NCBI RefSeq assembly: GCF_032854445.1
Contig: NC_088306.1
Span: 9,758,193 to 9,822,192, forward strand
Reading direction: 5' to 3'
Length of the DNA: 64,000 nt
Origin: Liolophura sinensis
Taxonomy: Eukaryota > Mollusca > Polyplacophora > Chitonida > Chitonidae
The first letter of the stretch is position 1; every line of letters begins with the position of its first letter. Below the pieces are notes generated by a model, which saw nothing but the letters and a program-made list of their open reading frames with translations, searched no databases and was not told the DNA's origin. The position numbers and the translations under genes were made by a program. Of this stretch, positions 24,729 through 35,299 are shown one piece after another.

Positions 24729-24781
24729 TATTTTCGTGTTGTTCACAATGTGGCTTTTCGTCGCCATCGGTTTTTCAACAG
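24729..24781 (+). CDS. Receptor exon: helix 2
   Basis: Bounded by a good acceptor (ttttgttttcag) and donor (gtaagt). One frame reads IFVLFTMWLFVAIGFSTG, a helix 2-like hydrophobic run. It ends in phase 1, whereas the helix 3 exon at 25517 needs phase 0. Reading the T5 run at 24771-24775 as T4 would give IGFQQ joined to MGESPDLGFC, close to the usual helix 2-loop-helix 3 spacing. A missing exon in the nearby gap is the alternative. Confidence 0.5.
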
Positions 24782-27700
24782 GTAAGTGTGTAGCCATTTA
24801 AGCTATATTTAAAGGGCATATTTTGGCCAATGTGCCAAACCTTCCGTCTCCAGTGTGGACAAGAGTGGCCATGCCCCCCCCATCTTCTCGCCCTAACTTA
24901 ATAACAACTTTTACCACCGCCAATTAAACTAATGGAATGTTCTCCAGTGAGGCGATAACGTCAGCGAAATAAATAAACAAAACATATGGAGCCTCGTAAC
25001 CACTTCCTGGTCCCGTTTTCGGTTGTATTGCTGATGTTCGGGTTGTATTGCTGATTTTCGGTTGTAATGCTGATTTTCGGTTGTATTACTGATGTTCGGT
25101 TGTAATGCTGATTTTCGGTTGTAATGCTGATTTTCAGGCAGTATTGCTGGCGACATATCTTTTTAATGAGGGTTGAATGGATTGTATTTTAACGGTAAAA
25201 TTATTAACTTTTGACGACATGCACTGGGTTGGTTTTGATTAGAGCCTGACACACTCCAACGTGGGAAACCTCAACCGTTTCATTCTAGTTTCATTGGTGC
25301 CANNNNNNNNNNNNNNNNNNNNNNNNNNNNNNNNNNNNNNNNNNNNNNNNNNNNNNNNNNNNNNNNNNNNNNNNNNNNNNNNNNNNNNNNNNNNNNNNNN
25401 NNNNNNNNNNNNNNNNNNNNNNNNNNNNNNNNNNNNNNNNNNNNNNNNNNNNNNNNNNNNNNNNNNNNNNNNNNNNNNNNNNNNNNNNNNNNNNNNNNNN
25501 NNGATTCCTTATTCAGATGGGAGAAAGTCCGGATCTTGGCTTCTGCAAAATTATTGCATTCATCAACACATTCTTTGGTAAGTTGCATGCATTTTCCATG
25601 TGTCAAAAGCCACGGTCTAAAGAGGCGATTAAAAGGTTCCATTGGCGAAGTAAACCGTTACAACACTGTGAGATCACAATAATCAAACGGGGCCTCCATG
25701 GCCCAGTGGTTTAGCGTAATGACCTAGAAGCTTCTCACCAATGTGGTCGCTGTGAGTTCAAGTCCAGCTCATGCTGGCTTCCATTCCGGCCAGCAACATG
25801 CGAATGCACGGGGGTTTCCCCCGGGCTCTGCCAGGTTTCCTCCCACCATAGTGCTGGCCACGGTCGTATGGCATAAAACTTCAATCAAATAAATATAAAT
25901 AAATATAATCTTCCTACATCATGAGGATGTGATGTGAAGTGCACTTAGCTTATGACTACTTATCACTAGGTATGTTCCATGAAACCTTCCCCTGTAGCTT
26001 AACTGCGACCTGGGTGTTTCCATGGAGATCTGCTCCATTTTCTTCGCTCATGAAACGGCCTTCAGTGATATGGGTAATCTATCCATGTAAAAAAACCACG
26101 TTTTAATATTGAATATGGCGTAAAACACCAGTCAACTAAATAAATAAATAAATCATTAATCAAACTTTCACCGCCATTCTTCTGAAGGATTACTGCAGGA
26201 TGTCTGAAAGTTATAATGAGCCGTTGTAAATAAACTTGTACCCTCTTTCAACAGTAATAGTCTGCGTGTTAAATTGACAGCGGACGTTAAACGGTGTAGG
26301 AACAGTCCCTACTGGGATTCATTCTCGCCATGCGAGATTAAACATTGCGTTTGATTTTTTTAAAATTTATTTTGAATGTCATTTTACGCCGTACTCAACA
26401 ATATTTCATACCACGGCGACCGCCATTATTGTGGGTGGAAACCGGGTAGAGCCCTGGGGAAACCCAAGACCACCCAAGGTTGCTGCCCCAGAGGAAGCTA
26501 GCATGAGCTGAACTTGAACTCAGTAGCGAATGGCATTGGTGAGAGGCTCCTGGGTCATTGTGCCGCGATAGGAAAGATAACTCACCTAGGACATTGAGGT
26601 CCCAAAAAATTGTGATTTGTGGCAGTATATGGAACTACACACACACACATACACACACACACACACACACATATACATATTCATGTGGAGCTAAGTAGTC
26701 CCTGCTGTTTTAGACTGGGGCATGCTGCTGTGGGTGATCGCTGTGGCCTCCAGACTCTGCTTGGCCATTTTTCGCAGAAGTAAAGCCGGCCGATTTGAGT
26801 GGTGAGTATTAAGATGTAAGTTTACAGATATCTGGATTCTGTGGTTAAAAATTCTGTGGTTACAAACGTTGAAAAGTCCCATGTATGCGATTACTATTTT
26901 ACTGCGCCATGGAGAAAATCACTTTAAAAGAACAGGCAATAAACAATATAACTTATTTCCGAAGAGGGTTGAACACAGACCTAAATGGCCACGGTCACGT
27001 GGTTAACAGGCAAAATAGGGTTCGGATGACGTAAGCGGAAGCAGTTGCAGCTCTGGTTAGAGAAGTAAGTCGCGCCTGATTGGTTAAATTGATGAGATTT
27101 AACACTTTCCCTGGTCTCAATGTGTATCCATGTGATCTGCTACAACACAAAAACAAAAGCTTCGGCTTTGTAAACTTCCCGTGGGACACTTTATCGATGC
27201 ATGGTTGTATACATTTGGTTTGTGTTGTGTTTTCTTTTAAGTTGGTCGCTGCATGCGATAATGATAATTTCCCAAAAAGGAAGTCTCCAGAGGATGTTCT
27301 AGAAACTATAATTATTCAAATGGGTAAATATACTGAAATAAATATTTATTTATTTGATTTGTGTTTTACGCCGTACTGAAGAATATTTCACCTATACGAT
27401 GGCGGCCAGCATTATGGTGGGTGGAAACCGTGCAGATCAAGGCGGAAACCACGACCATCCGTAGGTTGCTGCAAGACCTTCCCACTTATGCTGAAATAAA
27501 TAGACTCAAATATTAATACCAGTTATTTTTTAATACAAAAACGAACCGAAGACTAATCCCGTTGAATGCCATTAAGACCAGAAAATATATCATTTATTTC
27601 TTTAAACTTTACCAATAACCCTCGACCTTCCTGTCGTCGTGAGAGTCAAATATGGGTATGTGTTTCAGGGCCTATCATTGCGTCATTTGGCCGGTGTCTT

Positions 27701-30700
27701 TGACCGTTAGTCTGTTGCCATTTACGGAAATTCAGGGGTCTGGTGGTAAGTATCTGTTGCACGTGTGCAGTTTTACTGCAGACATTTTTTTGGACATGGC
27801 CTATTTAAATTAAGTTTCTAAAGCTCAACAATTTTCAAGGCATAAAGCTACGCGTGTAAGCGTCGCATCTGTTAACTGTACTGCAATAGTTCCGCACAAG
27901 CCAAGCTGAAATCAGCAATTTAACTAATACAAAGATTAGCAATGGATTTCTGGTATCGGATGCATGTCGTTCATTTGAGTGACAAGCAAAACCAAAATCC
28001 TCCTGACTCTCCCGATCTTATGTCCAAGTTCGCGCACGTGGATGATTTTTGAGCTTGTTGTAAAACACCAGATAAATAAATCTCATCATAAATGACATAA
28101 ACAAATACCATGACGCATCAACGCGTTCGTCAATTATTGATCATCGATCGATCATTATTGGGTTAACATTCGTCAAACAGAACAGAGAAAAATATACAGA
28201 TGCATAAAAGAGACTAAGACACACATAAATATAGCAGTCAGAGTGAAGACAATTATAAGGAAATATGACAAACGTATGTGAAACCGATCTCCGTTGTATT
28301 TGAGTGAAATGTTGATGAAAGCGACGTGAAGTACTAACCAGTTGATGGAATAAATAACTCAATAAAAATCAGATGAAAATCAAATGTGCTTTTGTTTCTT
28401 TTTATTTCAGCTGGATCGTCCATGACGTGAGCTGGAGAATGGGCGTGTAAGTATTGATCTATACTGAACAATGGTGAGTTACTGGTCGCCACCTATTTAT
28501 TTATTTCAATCGTGTTCTGCGTCGGACACAAGAATATTTTCCTTCTAAGACGGTGGTCACCTTTGTGACAGTTACATTCCTCGCCGACATAGATGACCTG
28601 ACAATATGAACGGGAATAGTAGAACCATATGTTATGTATGAAGTTAAGGTTTTGTTCTTTGGGGGGTTTTTTTGTTGCTTATTTGCCTGCCTTCTAATCT
28701 TTACTTCACGAAAACAAACTTATGGACCGCTGGATTTGGATGAATGCTTGACCTTAATTGAGCCTTGGGCTTTTTGCTAATCATCAATCTATTAATTAAA
28801 AGTAAGTGGCGATCCGGCACCAAGAAATTCTTTAAACGATTCTTAAATATTAATGTACGTCAGCAATTATACGAGAAAAGCTATGCAGGGTTATGCAAAC
28901 ATGCATCCACTCAACCACACACCCACTCATCTTGCCTCTATCTATCCACTACAAATTTTCCCACTCATTCATGCGCCACCCAATATTCCAAGTGAACCAT
29001 TAACTCACCCATATTCCCACCCACCCACCCACTCACCCATATTCCAACACAAACTTCCACTTGCCCATATATTTCCACCACTTATAACCATCCAGTTACA
29101 GATATTCCCCTCAAACCACCGACTTACAGCTTTTCCCACCATCTATGCACCGACCCAGTATTCCCACCCACCAATGCACACGTATATGCCCACTCATCCA
29201 TCTACCCATCCATCTACCCATCCATAATCCCACTCATACGTTGGCTCGTGTCATTCTCAGGTGGTATGGCCCCATGTTTTGCGTGACTATCGGCTTATCC
29301 ATTCTGTACATTGGCATCGTTATGAAGATTCGCTCTATGGTAAGTTTGACTGCAGTTCCGATTTATACCATGATGGAACTCATTCATCTATTCAGTGGAG
29401 AACCTTTATGCATTTTGGTCCAGGTTTTTGGTTTGGTGTTGTTTACTCCCCCCTCCACCCTCCACCCCAATAGAGCATTTCTTTATGTACATGTATACAA
29501 CTAAAATACCTATATATATTGTAGCGGTAATTTATTACGCGGTAATGTGTAGAGACGCCAAATGTTGGCGCCAACCTAACTTGTCTGCACTACTGAGTGT
29601 CAGTTTATGCTGTTACTCATTTACTGCAATTGTTCAGAAGCTTCAAAACAGTAGTTTCACGTCGACTAAAATCTTTGAACGCATTATTTATAAGTCAAAA
29701 AATCCATGAACTGATCAATCTATTGTATTTGTTACAGCTCAACATCTGGCGCGAAACTCTTACTCCCGAAGTAGACAAGGTAGGATTAGCGTCCCCAATT
29801 GACTACCTTGTTATTTTGCGTGTTGGTTGATGGAATGAGTCAGTAAGTGCTTGGGGTTTAACGTTGTACTTAACAATTTTGCAGTCATAAGACGACGAAG
29901 GAATCATTAGAGTGTATGTAATGTGCCTCCTTGTTGCTGGACGGATTTTCCATCGCTCTTTTATCTAGTGCTGCTTCACTGATACGCCTTACCAAAGGCA
30001 ATTAAGACGCCCCGCCCGAGCCATTATACAGATACGGGTCAAATGTCGTTGCACTATCCCCTTCATGCTGAACGTCAAGGGAGGAAGTTACAACGTCCTC
30101 TTTTAAAGTCTAGGTGTGACTCGATCAAGGATTGATCCTGGATCTACCGTCCCGAAGTGGACCATTATGTATGCTTGGGATTTTACGCCATACTTAGCAG
30201 CTTTACGACGAGGAGTCATTATGTGTGTGTGTGCATATACCTTGTCTTCTTGTTGCATTCCACCAACGTACTGCCGCCAATGAAGTATCACACCGAAGAC
30301 ACCAGACATGACACCCCACTCAGTCACATTATACGCTTGTTTTCTTGCTCTAACTTCTCAGTACTGAGCGCCAAGTGAGGCAGTAACAAGTACCATTTTT
30401 AGTCTGACCCAACACGGATTTTATCCAGGGGTGGACGCTCGCCACCGAAGAAGTGATTTGCAAAGATGTTTATATACTAGATGTTTAGTTAAAGAGATTG
30501 ATGGGTATTGATTTGAGATTGATAATTCCGTTTTGAATTGGAGAAACAGTTGTGTACTCCTGGTGAACAAAACCTTTGAGCCTCTGTGCTCGTGACTGGT
30601 AATAATTTAATTATGAAATACGCAGAGTATAGATTCTTGAAAACACATGCGGTTTGGGTGTCTTCTTAATTAATCTCTTTAAATTATCATCCGCTCTGAA

Positions 30701-33403
30701 TTATCATTATAATGTTTAACTTTTTCCAGAAATCGTTGAAGGGAGAAGTTCTTCCGCTGTTGTTTTACCCACTTGTTTACATCATATTATACATCATACC
30801 CATAGTTAACAGGTGAGCCTCATTGAAGTTATTCGAACCTAAAGTGTGTTAAAGTAAAACAAAGGTAAAATATTAAGTACGGCTCATCATACAGACAACT
30901 GAAAACTATGCGTTAAAATATTTTCATTTAGTTTTTCAGATTTTTTTAAGAATGTTGAAATTAAGTCATTCAAAGATTTGAAAGCTATGGTGGGATTTAT
31001 GAGCCATACTGACGGTATCTAAAAACGCTGACGTCACATCGCCTTTTTTCCTGATGTTCACCAGAAGGGAGGAATTTTTGGGACATTATTTCAGTAATCT
31101 TTCACGCATGGCTAAAAAGAATTATTCTAACATTCAGTGTCGTTATTAGAGTTGAAAAATTCCTGTGAGTCAGGCGTCAGAGCCCACCTTAGAATATAAA
31201 TGTTTGAACATATTTAACTCTCTTCACGGAATTTTAAAAAAATAACTGATTGTATGTTTATGTGTAGTATTAACTGGTCTATTTGGTGATGCCTACTTTG
31301 ATTTTTAGAGGTCTTTGCGATGTTTCGATAAGACCGTGTGTATACATATATATAAAGCTTCCCATTGTCTTTAAAAAGTTAGCTCGTCCATTTATCCTGT
31401 ATCCATTATGGATATTCAAGGAAAAGAATTAAATCATTATTTTCCTAAATGTCTCAGTGGTGTGTCTGTTTTGACATAGAATCCACAACGCCATGTATCC
31501 CAAGGACCCAGAGTTCGAACTGGTTGTCCTCGCTGCGATCTCAGCCACGTCATTAGGTAAGTCGGCTATAGTCGCCACTCTTCGGTACTTTTCTGTTCTA
31601 ATGGTTTGGTTTGACGTTTAAGCTTTCCGATTGGTTGCCTTATATTGATTTACTTATTGAATGTTTTAACGCCATACTGGAGACTTTTCACTTATACGAT
31701 GACGCACAGTCCTACCAGCGGAAGATACAGGAATGACCGGTGCAAACCACTCATCTTTGGCAAGTATCGTGCGAACTTTGCCACGTGTGACATACATTAT
31801 ATTGACCTGTGTAAGAGTGGTGTGGATCGTTTTATTTCTCCGGGGCCCCGAGAACAATGAAAGTGGGCATAGGCGGGGAGGGGAGAATTCCTTGTCCGAG
31901 AATGGGACTGAAGCCACATCCCGGCCGACCTTGATATAGCAAGTGTCTTGATTAACCTCCGGTTCCTCGTCCCTTGCTTGTCCGACAAGTTTATGTGTAA
32001 AGGCATCAGATATTCGGGAAAAAATTAGGGGTATATCTGGAATTTACATTTAATCTTTGCACAAAAATTGAGAGATTTAAGGCAGATATTTAGTCTATGG
32101 CGATATTAGACATGAAAAGATTTTGGAATTTTTAAGATTCTAAGAGAATACTGGGAATTGCCTGACGAAATGAGGTTTAAAATCTTTAGAAATTTTTTTA
32201 GGGTGATTTGGCGATTTTAAGGGATGTATATAATGTGAGGTATTGTGCTATTATGAGAAACACCGGTATTTTAAGTAGTTAAGTGTTTTGTCGTAGTAGG
32301 AGAATATTTCCATTCACGCTGATAAGCTTCAGCGAATACTCTGACAATTCCAACAATTAAACAGAAGGCGATACAGGATTCCATATTTTTTATTTTTTAA
32401 AAACATTCTCAAGAATTTTGAAATCCGTACTCCGCGTTGAGTGCACAGTTCCATAAATACAAAAACTCAATCTATTAGGAAGATTTAATTCGTTTATTTC
32501 TTTATTTGTTTGGTGTTTTACGCCGTGCTCAAGAATATTTCATTTATACGACAGCGGCTACCATTATGGTGGGAGGAATCCGTGCAGAGCCTTGGGAGAA
32601 ACCCGCGACCATCCGCAAGATGCGGCCAGACCTTCCTACGAACGACCTGAAAGGAGCAGATTCAATTACCTGTTGATCTATTAAAATGTCGTTTTTGTAG
32701 GTGCTGCAAATTCGTTGATATACGGCCTGGACAAGGAAACTCTAGGAAAACTGACATTGCGGGAAATAAAGGTGCATGGTTTTAAAACTCTCGTGATACA
32801 AGTTTGCAAGTTATGTAACAGCCACAGTATATAAAACAAGTGTTTGACGTAACTGATTCTCTCTGTACATTAAGAGGCCTCGATGGTAAAGCCCTTGTTT
32901 GCTGCGACCACCAGGCCCTTGCAGTCGCGTGCTCGAATCTAGCTCTCGCAGACTCAGCTATGGTTTTATGTCAAGTGGTTTGACAGGTAGGCCTACGTGA
33001 TTTGGTTTCCCTCACATATAAGCCTGACACCTGTCAAGCACCTGAAAAAATTCTTGAGTACAGCATATAACACCAATCTATCAAATCCAATCAATCTGAA
33101 GTATATCTGATCAATACATCACTCAGTCAAATCAATCAACCAACCATTTATCTTCTGCAGAATGCATGGCTCAGTCATTTCCCACCTAAAGCCAAGGCGG
33201 GAGAATACAGTACAGAGAGCAAGACCGGTGACTCTCAGACCGAGGCGAAAAAAGCATACAGCGACACCATGTCATCGGGAGCCTCCCAGACAGAGGTCAA
33301 ACTGCAGTACAGCATGGAGATCTACTCAGTGTCTGCTCAGTGTGACGGCAGCACGGCGTCAGACAAAATGCCGTCCAGGCGTCAGGCATCAAATCTCCCA
33401 TAG
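24729..33403 (+). CDS. cAMP-receptor-like seven-helix GPCR (class E), many exons, interrupted
   Basis: Exons at 25517-25577, 26714-26801, 27669-27745, 28411-28446, 29261-29339, 29738-29779, 30730-30812, 31480-31556, 32701-32771 and 33161-33403 have AG/GT borders. Their phases agree except for one base in the helix 4 exon. Visible family marks: helix 3 cysteine (LGFCKIIAF), FDWGMLLW, RFEWAYH before helix 4, WCWI with the second conserved cysteine in loop 2, WRMGVWYGP at helix 5, IPIVNRIHNA after helix 6, GLDKET and IKNAWLSH after helix 7. From memory these match Dictyostelium cAR1, GPR157 and the animal 'cAMP receptor-like protein A' group. Such receptors sit in the plasma membrane and signal through G proteins; the ligand of animal members is unclear. 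The C-tail is rich in Ser/Thr, as expected for phosphorylation. The helix 1-2 part is poorly resolved and may lie partly in the gap at 25303-25502. Frame breaks make a pseudogene or assembly error possible. Confidence 0.8.
25018..25150. repeat. ~20-bp minisatellite, about 7 copies
   Basis: Unit 'ttttcggttgtattgctga', near the receptor helix 2 exon and the assembly gap. Confidence 0.8.
25303..25502. other. Assembly gap (200 N)
   Basis: Exactly 200 N, probably a placeholder of arbitrary size. It lies in the receptor between the helix 2 and helix 3 exons and may hide an exon. Confidence 0.99.
25517..25577 (+). CDS. Receptor exon: loop 1 and start of helix 3
   Basis: Reads MGESPDLGFCKIIAFINTFF in phase 0 and ends in phase 1. 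The FC is the conserved helix 3 cysteine that pairs with the loop 2 cysteine. The first Met is internal, not a start. The acceptor lies 14 bases after the assembly gap. Confidence 0.7.
25689..25907 (+). mobile_element. SINE family 1 in a receptor intron
   Basis: Head 'ggggcctccatggcccagtg' to a shortened tail 'gtatggcataaaacttcaat'. Lies in the intron after the helix 3 start exon. Confidence 0.88.
25908..26107 (+). repeat. Inverted ~210-bp repeat, right arm
   Basis: Follows the SINE at 25689-25907, whose tail is also shared with the left arm, so the duplicated unit is SINE plus flank. Confidence 0.85.
26361..26603 (-). mobile_element. SINE family 1, nearly full length
   Basis: Diverged minus-strand copy from 'tgtcattttacgccgtactc' to 'acctaggacattgaggtccc', just upstream of the receptor exon at 26714. 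Confidence 0.8.
26636..26672. repeat. (CA)n microsatellite
   Basis: Short CA repeat about 40 bases before the receptor exon at 26714. Confidence 0.9.
26714..26801 (+). CDS. Receptor exon: helix 3 and loop 2 (cytosolic)
   Basis: Joins in phase to the previous exon to give FFDWGMLLWVIAVASRL, then FRRSKAGRFEW. FDW..LLWV and the later RFE are typical of the animal cAMP-receptor-like group. A CA-repeat and a minus-strand SINE lie just upstream in the intron. Confidence 0.75.
27345..27490 (-). mobile_element. SINE family 1, 5'-truncated
   Basis: Target repeat 'ctgaaataaata' on both sides (27333-27344 and 27491-27502). In the intron before the receptor helix 4 exon. Confidence 0.9.
27669..27745 (+). 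CDS. Receptor exon: helix 4, with an apparent one-base loss
   Basis: The first part reads WAYHCVIWPVSLTVSLLPF in the frame set by the previous exon. The last part, in the frame demanded by the next exon, reads YGNSGVWC. The switch falls at the TTT run 27721-27723; one more T would make a continuous LLPFYGNSGVWC with the family's WCWI motif across the junction. Either an assembly error, a polymorphism or a real lesion. Confidence 0.7.
28411..28446 (+). CDS. Receptor micro-exon: extracellular loop 2
   Basis: A 36-base exon that completes the WC|WI codon pair and reads WIVHDVSWRMG. Strong acceptor (tttttatttcag) and donor (gtaagt). Family members read WCWI then W-R at the same spacing. Confidence 0.7.
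28493..28575 (-). mobile_element. SINE family 1, degraded fragment
   Basis: Only a weak match ('tatttatttatttcaatcgt', 'acaagaatattttccttcta'). Confidence 0.45.
28900..29232. repeat. CCCA/CATC-rich simple repeat
   Basis: Degenerate 'cccactcatcca', 'cccacccacccac' and 'ccatctacc' units in the receptor intron before the helix 5 exon. Confidence 0.75.
29261..29339 (+). CDS. Receptor exon: helix 5
   Basis: Reads VWYGPMFCVTIGLSILYIG then IVMKIRSM. WYGP corresponds to FYGP in Dictyostelium cAR1 and plant GCR1. The acceptor follows a run of CCCA/CATC-type simple repeat (28.9-29.23 kb). Confidence 0.8.
29738..29779 (+). CDS. Receptor exon: cytosolic loop 3
   Basis: A 42-base phase-0 exon reading LNIWRETLTPEVDK. 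Family members have a similar W..T..PEVE stretch between helices 5 and 6. The donor is gtagga, weaker than the others. Confidence 0.65.
29836..30163 (-). mobile_element. SINE family 2, full length
   Basis: About 330 bp; tail side 'gtgcttggggtttaacgttg', head side 'ggattgatcctggatctacc' with a B-box-like core. Lies in a receptor intron. Confidence 0.85.
30164..30445 (-). mobile_element. SINE family 3 (relative of family 2)
   Basis: Shares the layout of family 2 but has its own body (accagacatgacaccccact). Matches plus-strand copies near 38.0 and 39.0 kb. Confidence 0.65.
30730..30812 (+). CDS. Receptor exon: helix 6
   Basis: Reads KSLKGEVLPLLFYPLVYII then LYIIPIVNR. The VNR plus the next exon's IHNA matches VNRIVN in cAR1 and INRIQNA in animal relatives. 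Acceptor tttttccag, donor gtgagc. Confidence 0.8.
31480..31556 (+). CDS. Receptor exon: loop 3 and start of helix 7
   Basis: Reads IHNAMYPKDPEFELVVLAA then ISATSL. Joins in phase on both sides (2 in, 1 out). Confidence 0.8.
31646..31960 (-). mobile_element. SINE-like element with own body
   Basis: Family 1-like tail edge ('gttttaacgccatactggag') joined to a distinct body ('gcaaaccactcatctttggc'). A similar body is seen at 50.24-50.40 kb. Confidence 0.55.
32491..32652 (-). mobile_element. SINE family 1, 5'-truncated
   Basis: Ends about 50 bases before the receptor exon at 32701. Confidence 0.85.
32701..32771 (+). CDS. Receptor exon: end of helix 7
   Basis: Reads GAANSLIYGLDKETLGKL then TLREIK. 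The G-D-K-E-T then L-T-x-x-x-I-K pattern is what I recall from animal cAMP-receptor-like proteins. Confidence 0.8.
32875..33105 (+). mobile_element. tRNA-type SINE, diverged
   Basis: Head 'gaggcctcgatggtaaagcc' and B box 'gtgctcgaatctagc'; tail 'cttgagtacagcatataaca'. In the last receptor intron. Confidence 0.65.
33161..33403 (+). CDS. Receptor last exon: cytosolic C-tail and stop
   Basis: 80 residues starting NAWLSHFPPKAK and ending in TAG (33401-33403). Rich in Ser, Thr, Gln and acidic residues (SKTGDSQTE, SSGASQTEV), fitting a kinase-regulated receptor tail. A TIR element begins about 65 bases after the stop. Confidence 0.75.
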   Translation, partial: NAWLSHFPPKAKAGEYSTESKTGDSQTEAKKAYSDTMSSGASQTEVKLQYSMEIYSVSAQCDGSTASDKMPSRRQASNLP

Positions 33404-33468
33404 CGACATCAGGATAGGGCGTTGCCTCAGATCTGAATTCCGCCATGTTGGGAGTGACGTGAAGAGGC

Positions 33469-33841
33469 ATACTCCTTTCAGCGCATGCGCCGTTCTCAAT
33501 ATTTGCATTACATCACTGCCACCGCAAGACAAGCTTGTCCTTCGGAGTCTGTAGGTCTCATGTAGGCTTGTTTCGTGTCCTTGCGCGGACCAACTTAATA
33601 AGTAATTAAATTGTTTCAGGTATTGGTTGGAAACATGTTGTGGATACTTTTGATAAATAGAGATAATTAGAGGTTGAGACAGAGATGTTTGTGTTTTCTG
33701 ACATCACTTCCTGCATGTCTCATCACAGTGACCCCAGTGACCTTGGCGTTGTTCAAGATTGATTTCTGTGCAGAGTTTGTTCATGGTGGCAGTGATTTAA
33801 TGGGGATGTTTGAGAGCGGCGCATGCGCTGTAACTGGTATG
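33469..33841. mobile_element. Second copy of the same TIR element
   Basis: Left end 'catactcctttcagcgcatg' and inverted right end 'cataccagttacagcgcatg', with inner 'acatcactgccacc' / 'ggtggcagtgat'. Lies just after the receptor stop codon. Confidence 0.8.
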
Positions 33842-34079
33842 GTGAGGACGTGGTCTAAGACTCAGTCAGAAGCAGCCGCATCAGTTTTGACGTCAAAACC
33901 AACCGCATCAGTTTTGACGTCTAAACCAACCGCATCAGTTTTGACGTCCAGGGGTCCAGGGGTCCAGGTCGAAGCTCTCTAGTCTCTGGCGTATCTGAGG
34001 AAAGCGAAACTACGGTAAATTGATAGACAAGTCCATTCCGGTTGAATGTTTCTAACCTATGTGGTCAAATAATAAAATA

Positions 34080-34312
34080 TACGGCCTTAATTGCTCAGAT
34101 TGTTAAAACACTATCTAACATGGACTAACAAACCCTTTGATATGTCGTACATTCGAATCCAGCTGTTGCTGCTTCGATTGTGGATTTGTCGATCAGGATT
34201 TATTGGATTACCTAGCGAATGTTGGTAGTTTCCTCCGCCCAAAAAGCTGATTTCCGTCGTATAAGTGAACAATTCTAGAGTAAAACACCAATCAAATGGA
34301 TAAAGAAACGCT
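34080..34312 (+). mobile_element. tRNA-type SINE, diverged
   Basis: Head 'cggccttaattgctcagatt', B box 'cattcgaatccag', tail 'gtaaaacaccaatcaaatgg'. Confidence 0.6.
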
Positions 34313-34958
34313 CAAATAGGAATCAATTGCTGTTGAAGGGATATAAATCCACCTTGTTTAACACCGTTCTTAACAAGACACGAATGTAAAATGAACAAAC
34401 ATTCTCTCCATTCCGCCCAAAACAAAGTTTTAACCAACAAAGAAGGGACAAGGCGAATGACAACCTTGTTTCCTTTAGTCGTGAAAAGTAGCTTACAAAG
34501 CATTCACTTCAACGTGACCGAGCTATGGGTAGACCATGAAAGGCATACACATTGTGCACCTGGTAGGCCTACTTAATGTAAAGGGGTACACCCCATTAGC
34601 ACAACCACTCCCTCACCACCCCACCTACCCACGCACACAAATATCTATGCATATCTGTAAAATAACAGCAATGATTTTTTTTCATATACCTGTTAAAAGT
34701 TTCAAAACTACAATTTCTTATCGCGATACAAAGGAAGTTTAATAGTATGCTTGTTTGTAGTTTACAAAGCTGCATATTTGCCTGTAGTCTATACATGTAA
34801 CTGTGACAATGGTCTAAAAATATACTGAGCAAAAAGGCTGGATAGTTGACAATATCGCCTTGCAGAGAGACCAAACTTTCTGGAACTCAAAATGACCAGC
34901 AAGTAATTTTTGCATTTTTTTTACTTGTATTTATTTTAATTCAAATCCTCGCTCTCAA

Positions 34959-35289
34959 GTCGGGACCGGTAGATCCAGGATCAATCCTTGATCGAGTCAC
35001 ACCTAAGACTTTAAAAGAGGAAGTTGTAACTTCCTCGCTTGGCGTTCAGCATGAAGGGGATAGTGCAACGACTGGTTGACCCGTATCTGTATAATGGCTC
35101 GGGCGGGGCGTCTTAATTGCCTTCGGTAAGTCGTCTTAGTGAAGCAGCACTAAATAAAAGAGCGGTGGAAATCCGTCCAGCAACAAGGAGGCACATTACA
35201 CGTACATGCACCCTAATGATTCCTTCGTCGTCATATGACTGAAAAATTGTTGAGTACGACGTTAAACCCCAAGCACTCACTCACTCACT
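34959..35289 (+). mobile_element. SINE family 2, full length, young
   Basis: Exact 12-base target repeat 'ctcgctctcaag' at 34947-34958 and 35288-35299. Tail is (ACTC)n. Confidence 0.92.
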
Positions 35290-35299
35290 CGCTCTCAAG

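Noticed and set aside
25261-25642. ORFs of 106 and 120 codons across the N run
   Set aside because: Mostly unknown bases; only the exon 25517-25577 within them is supported.
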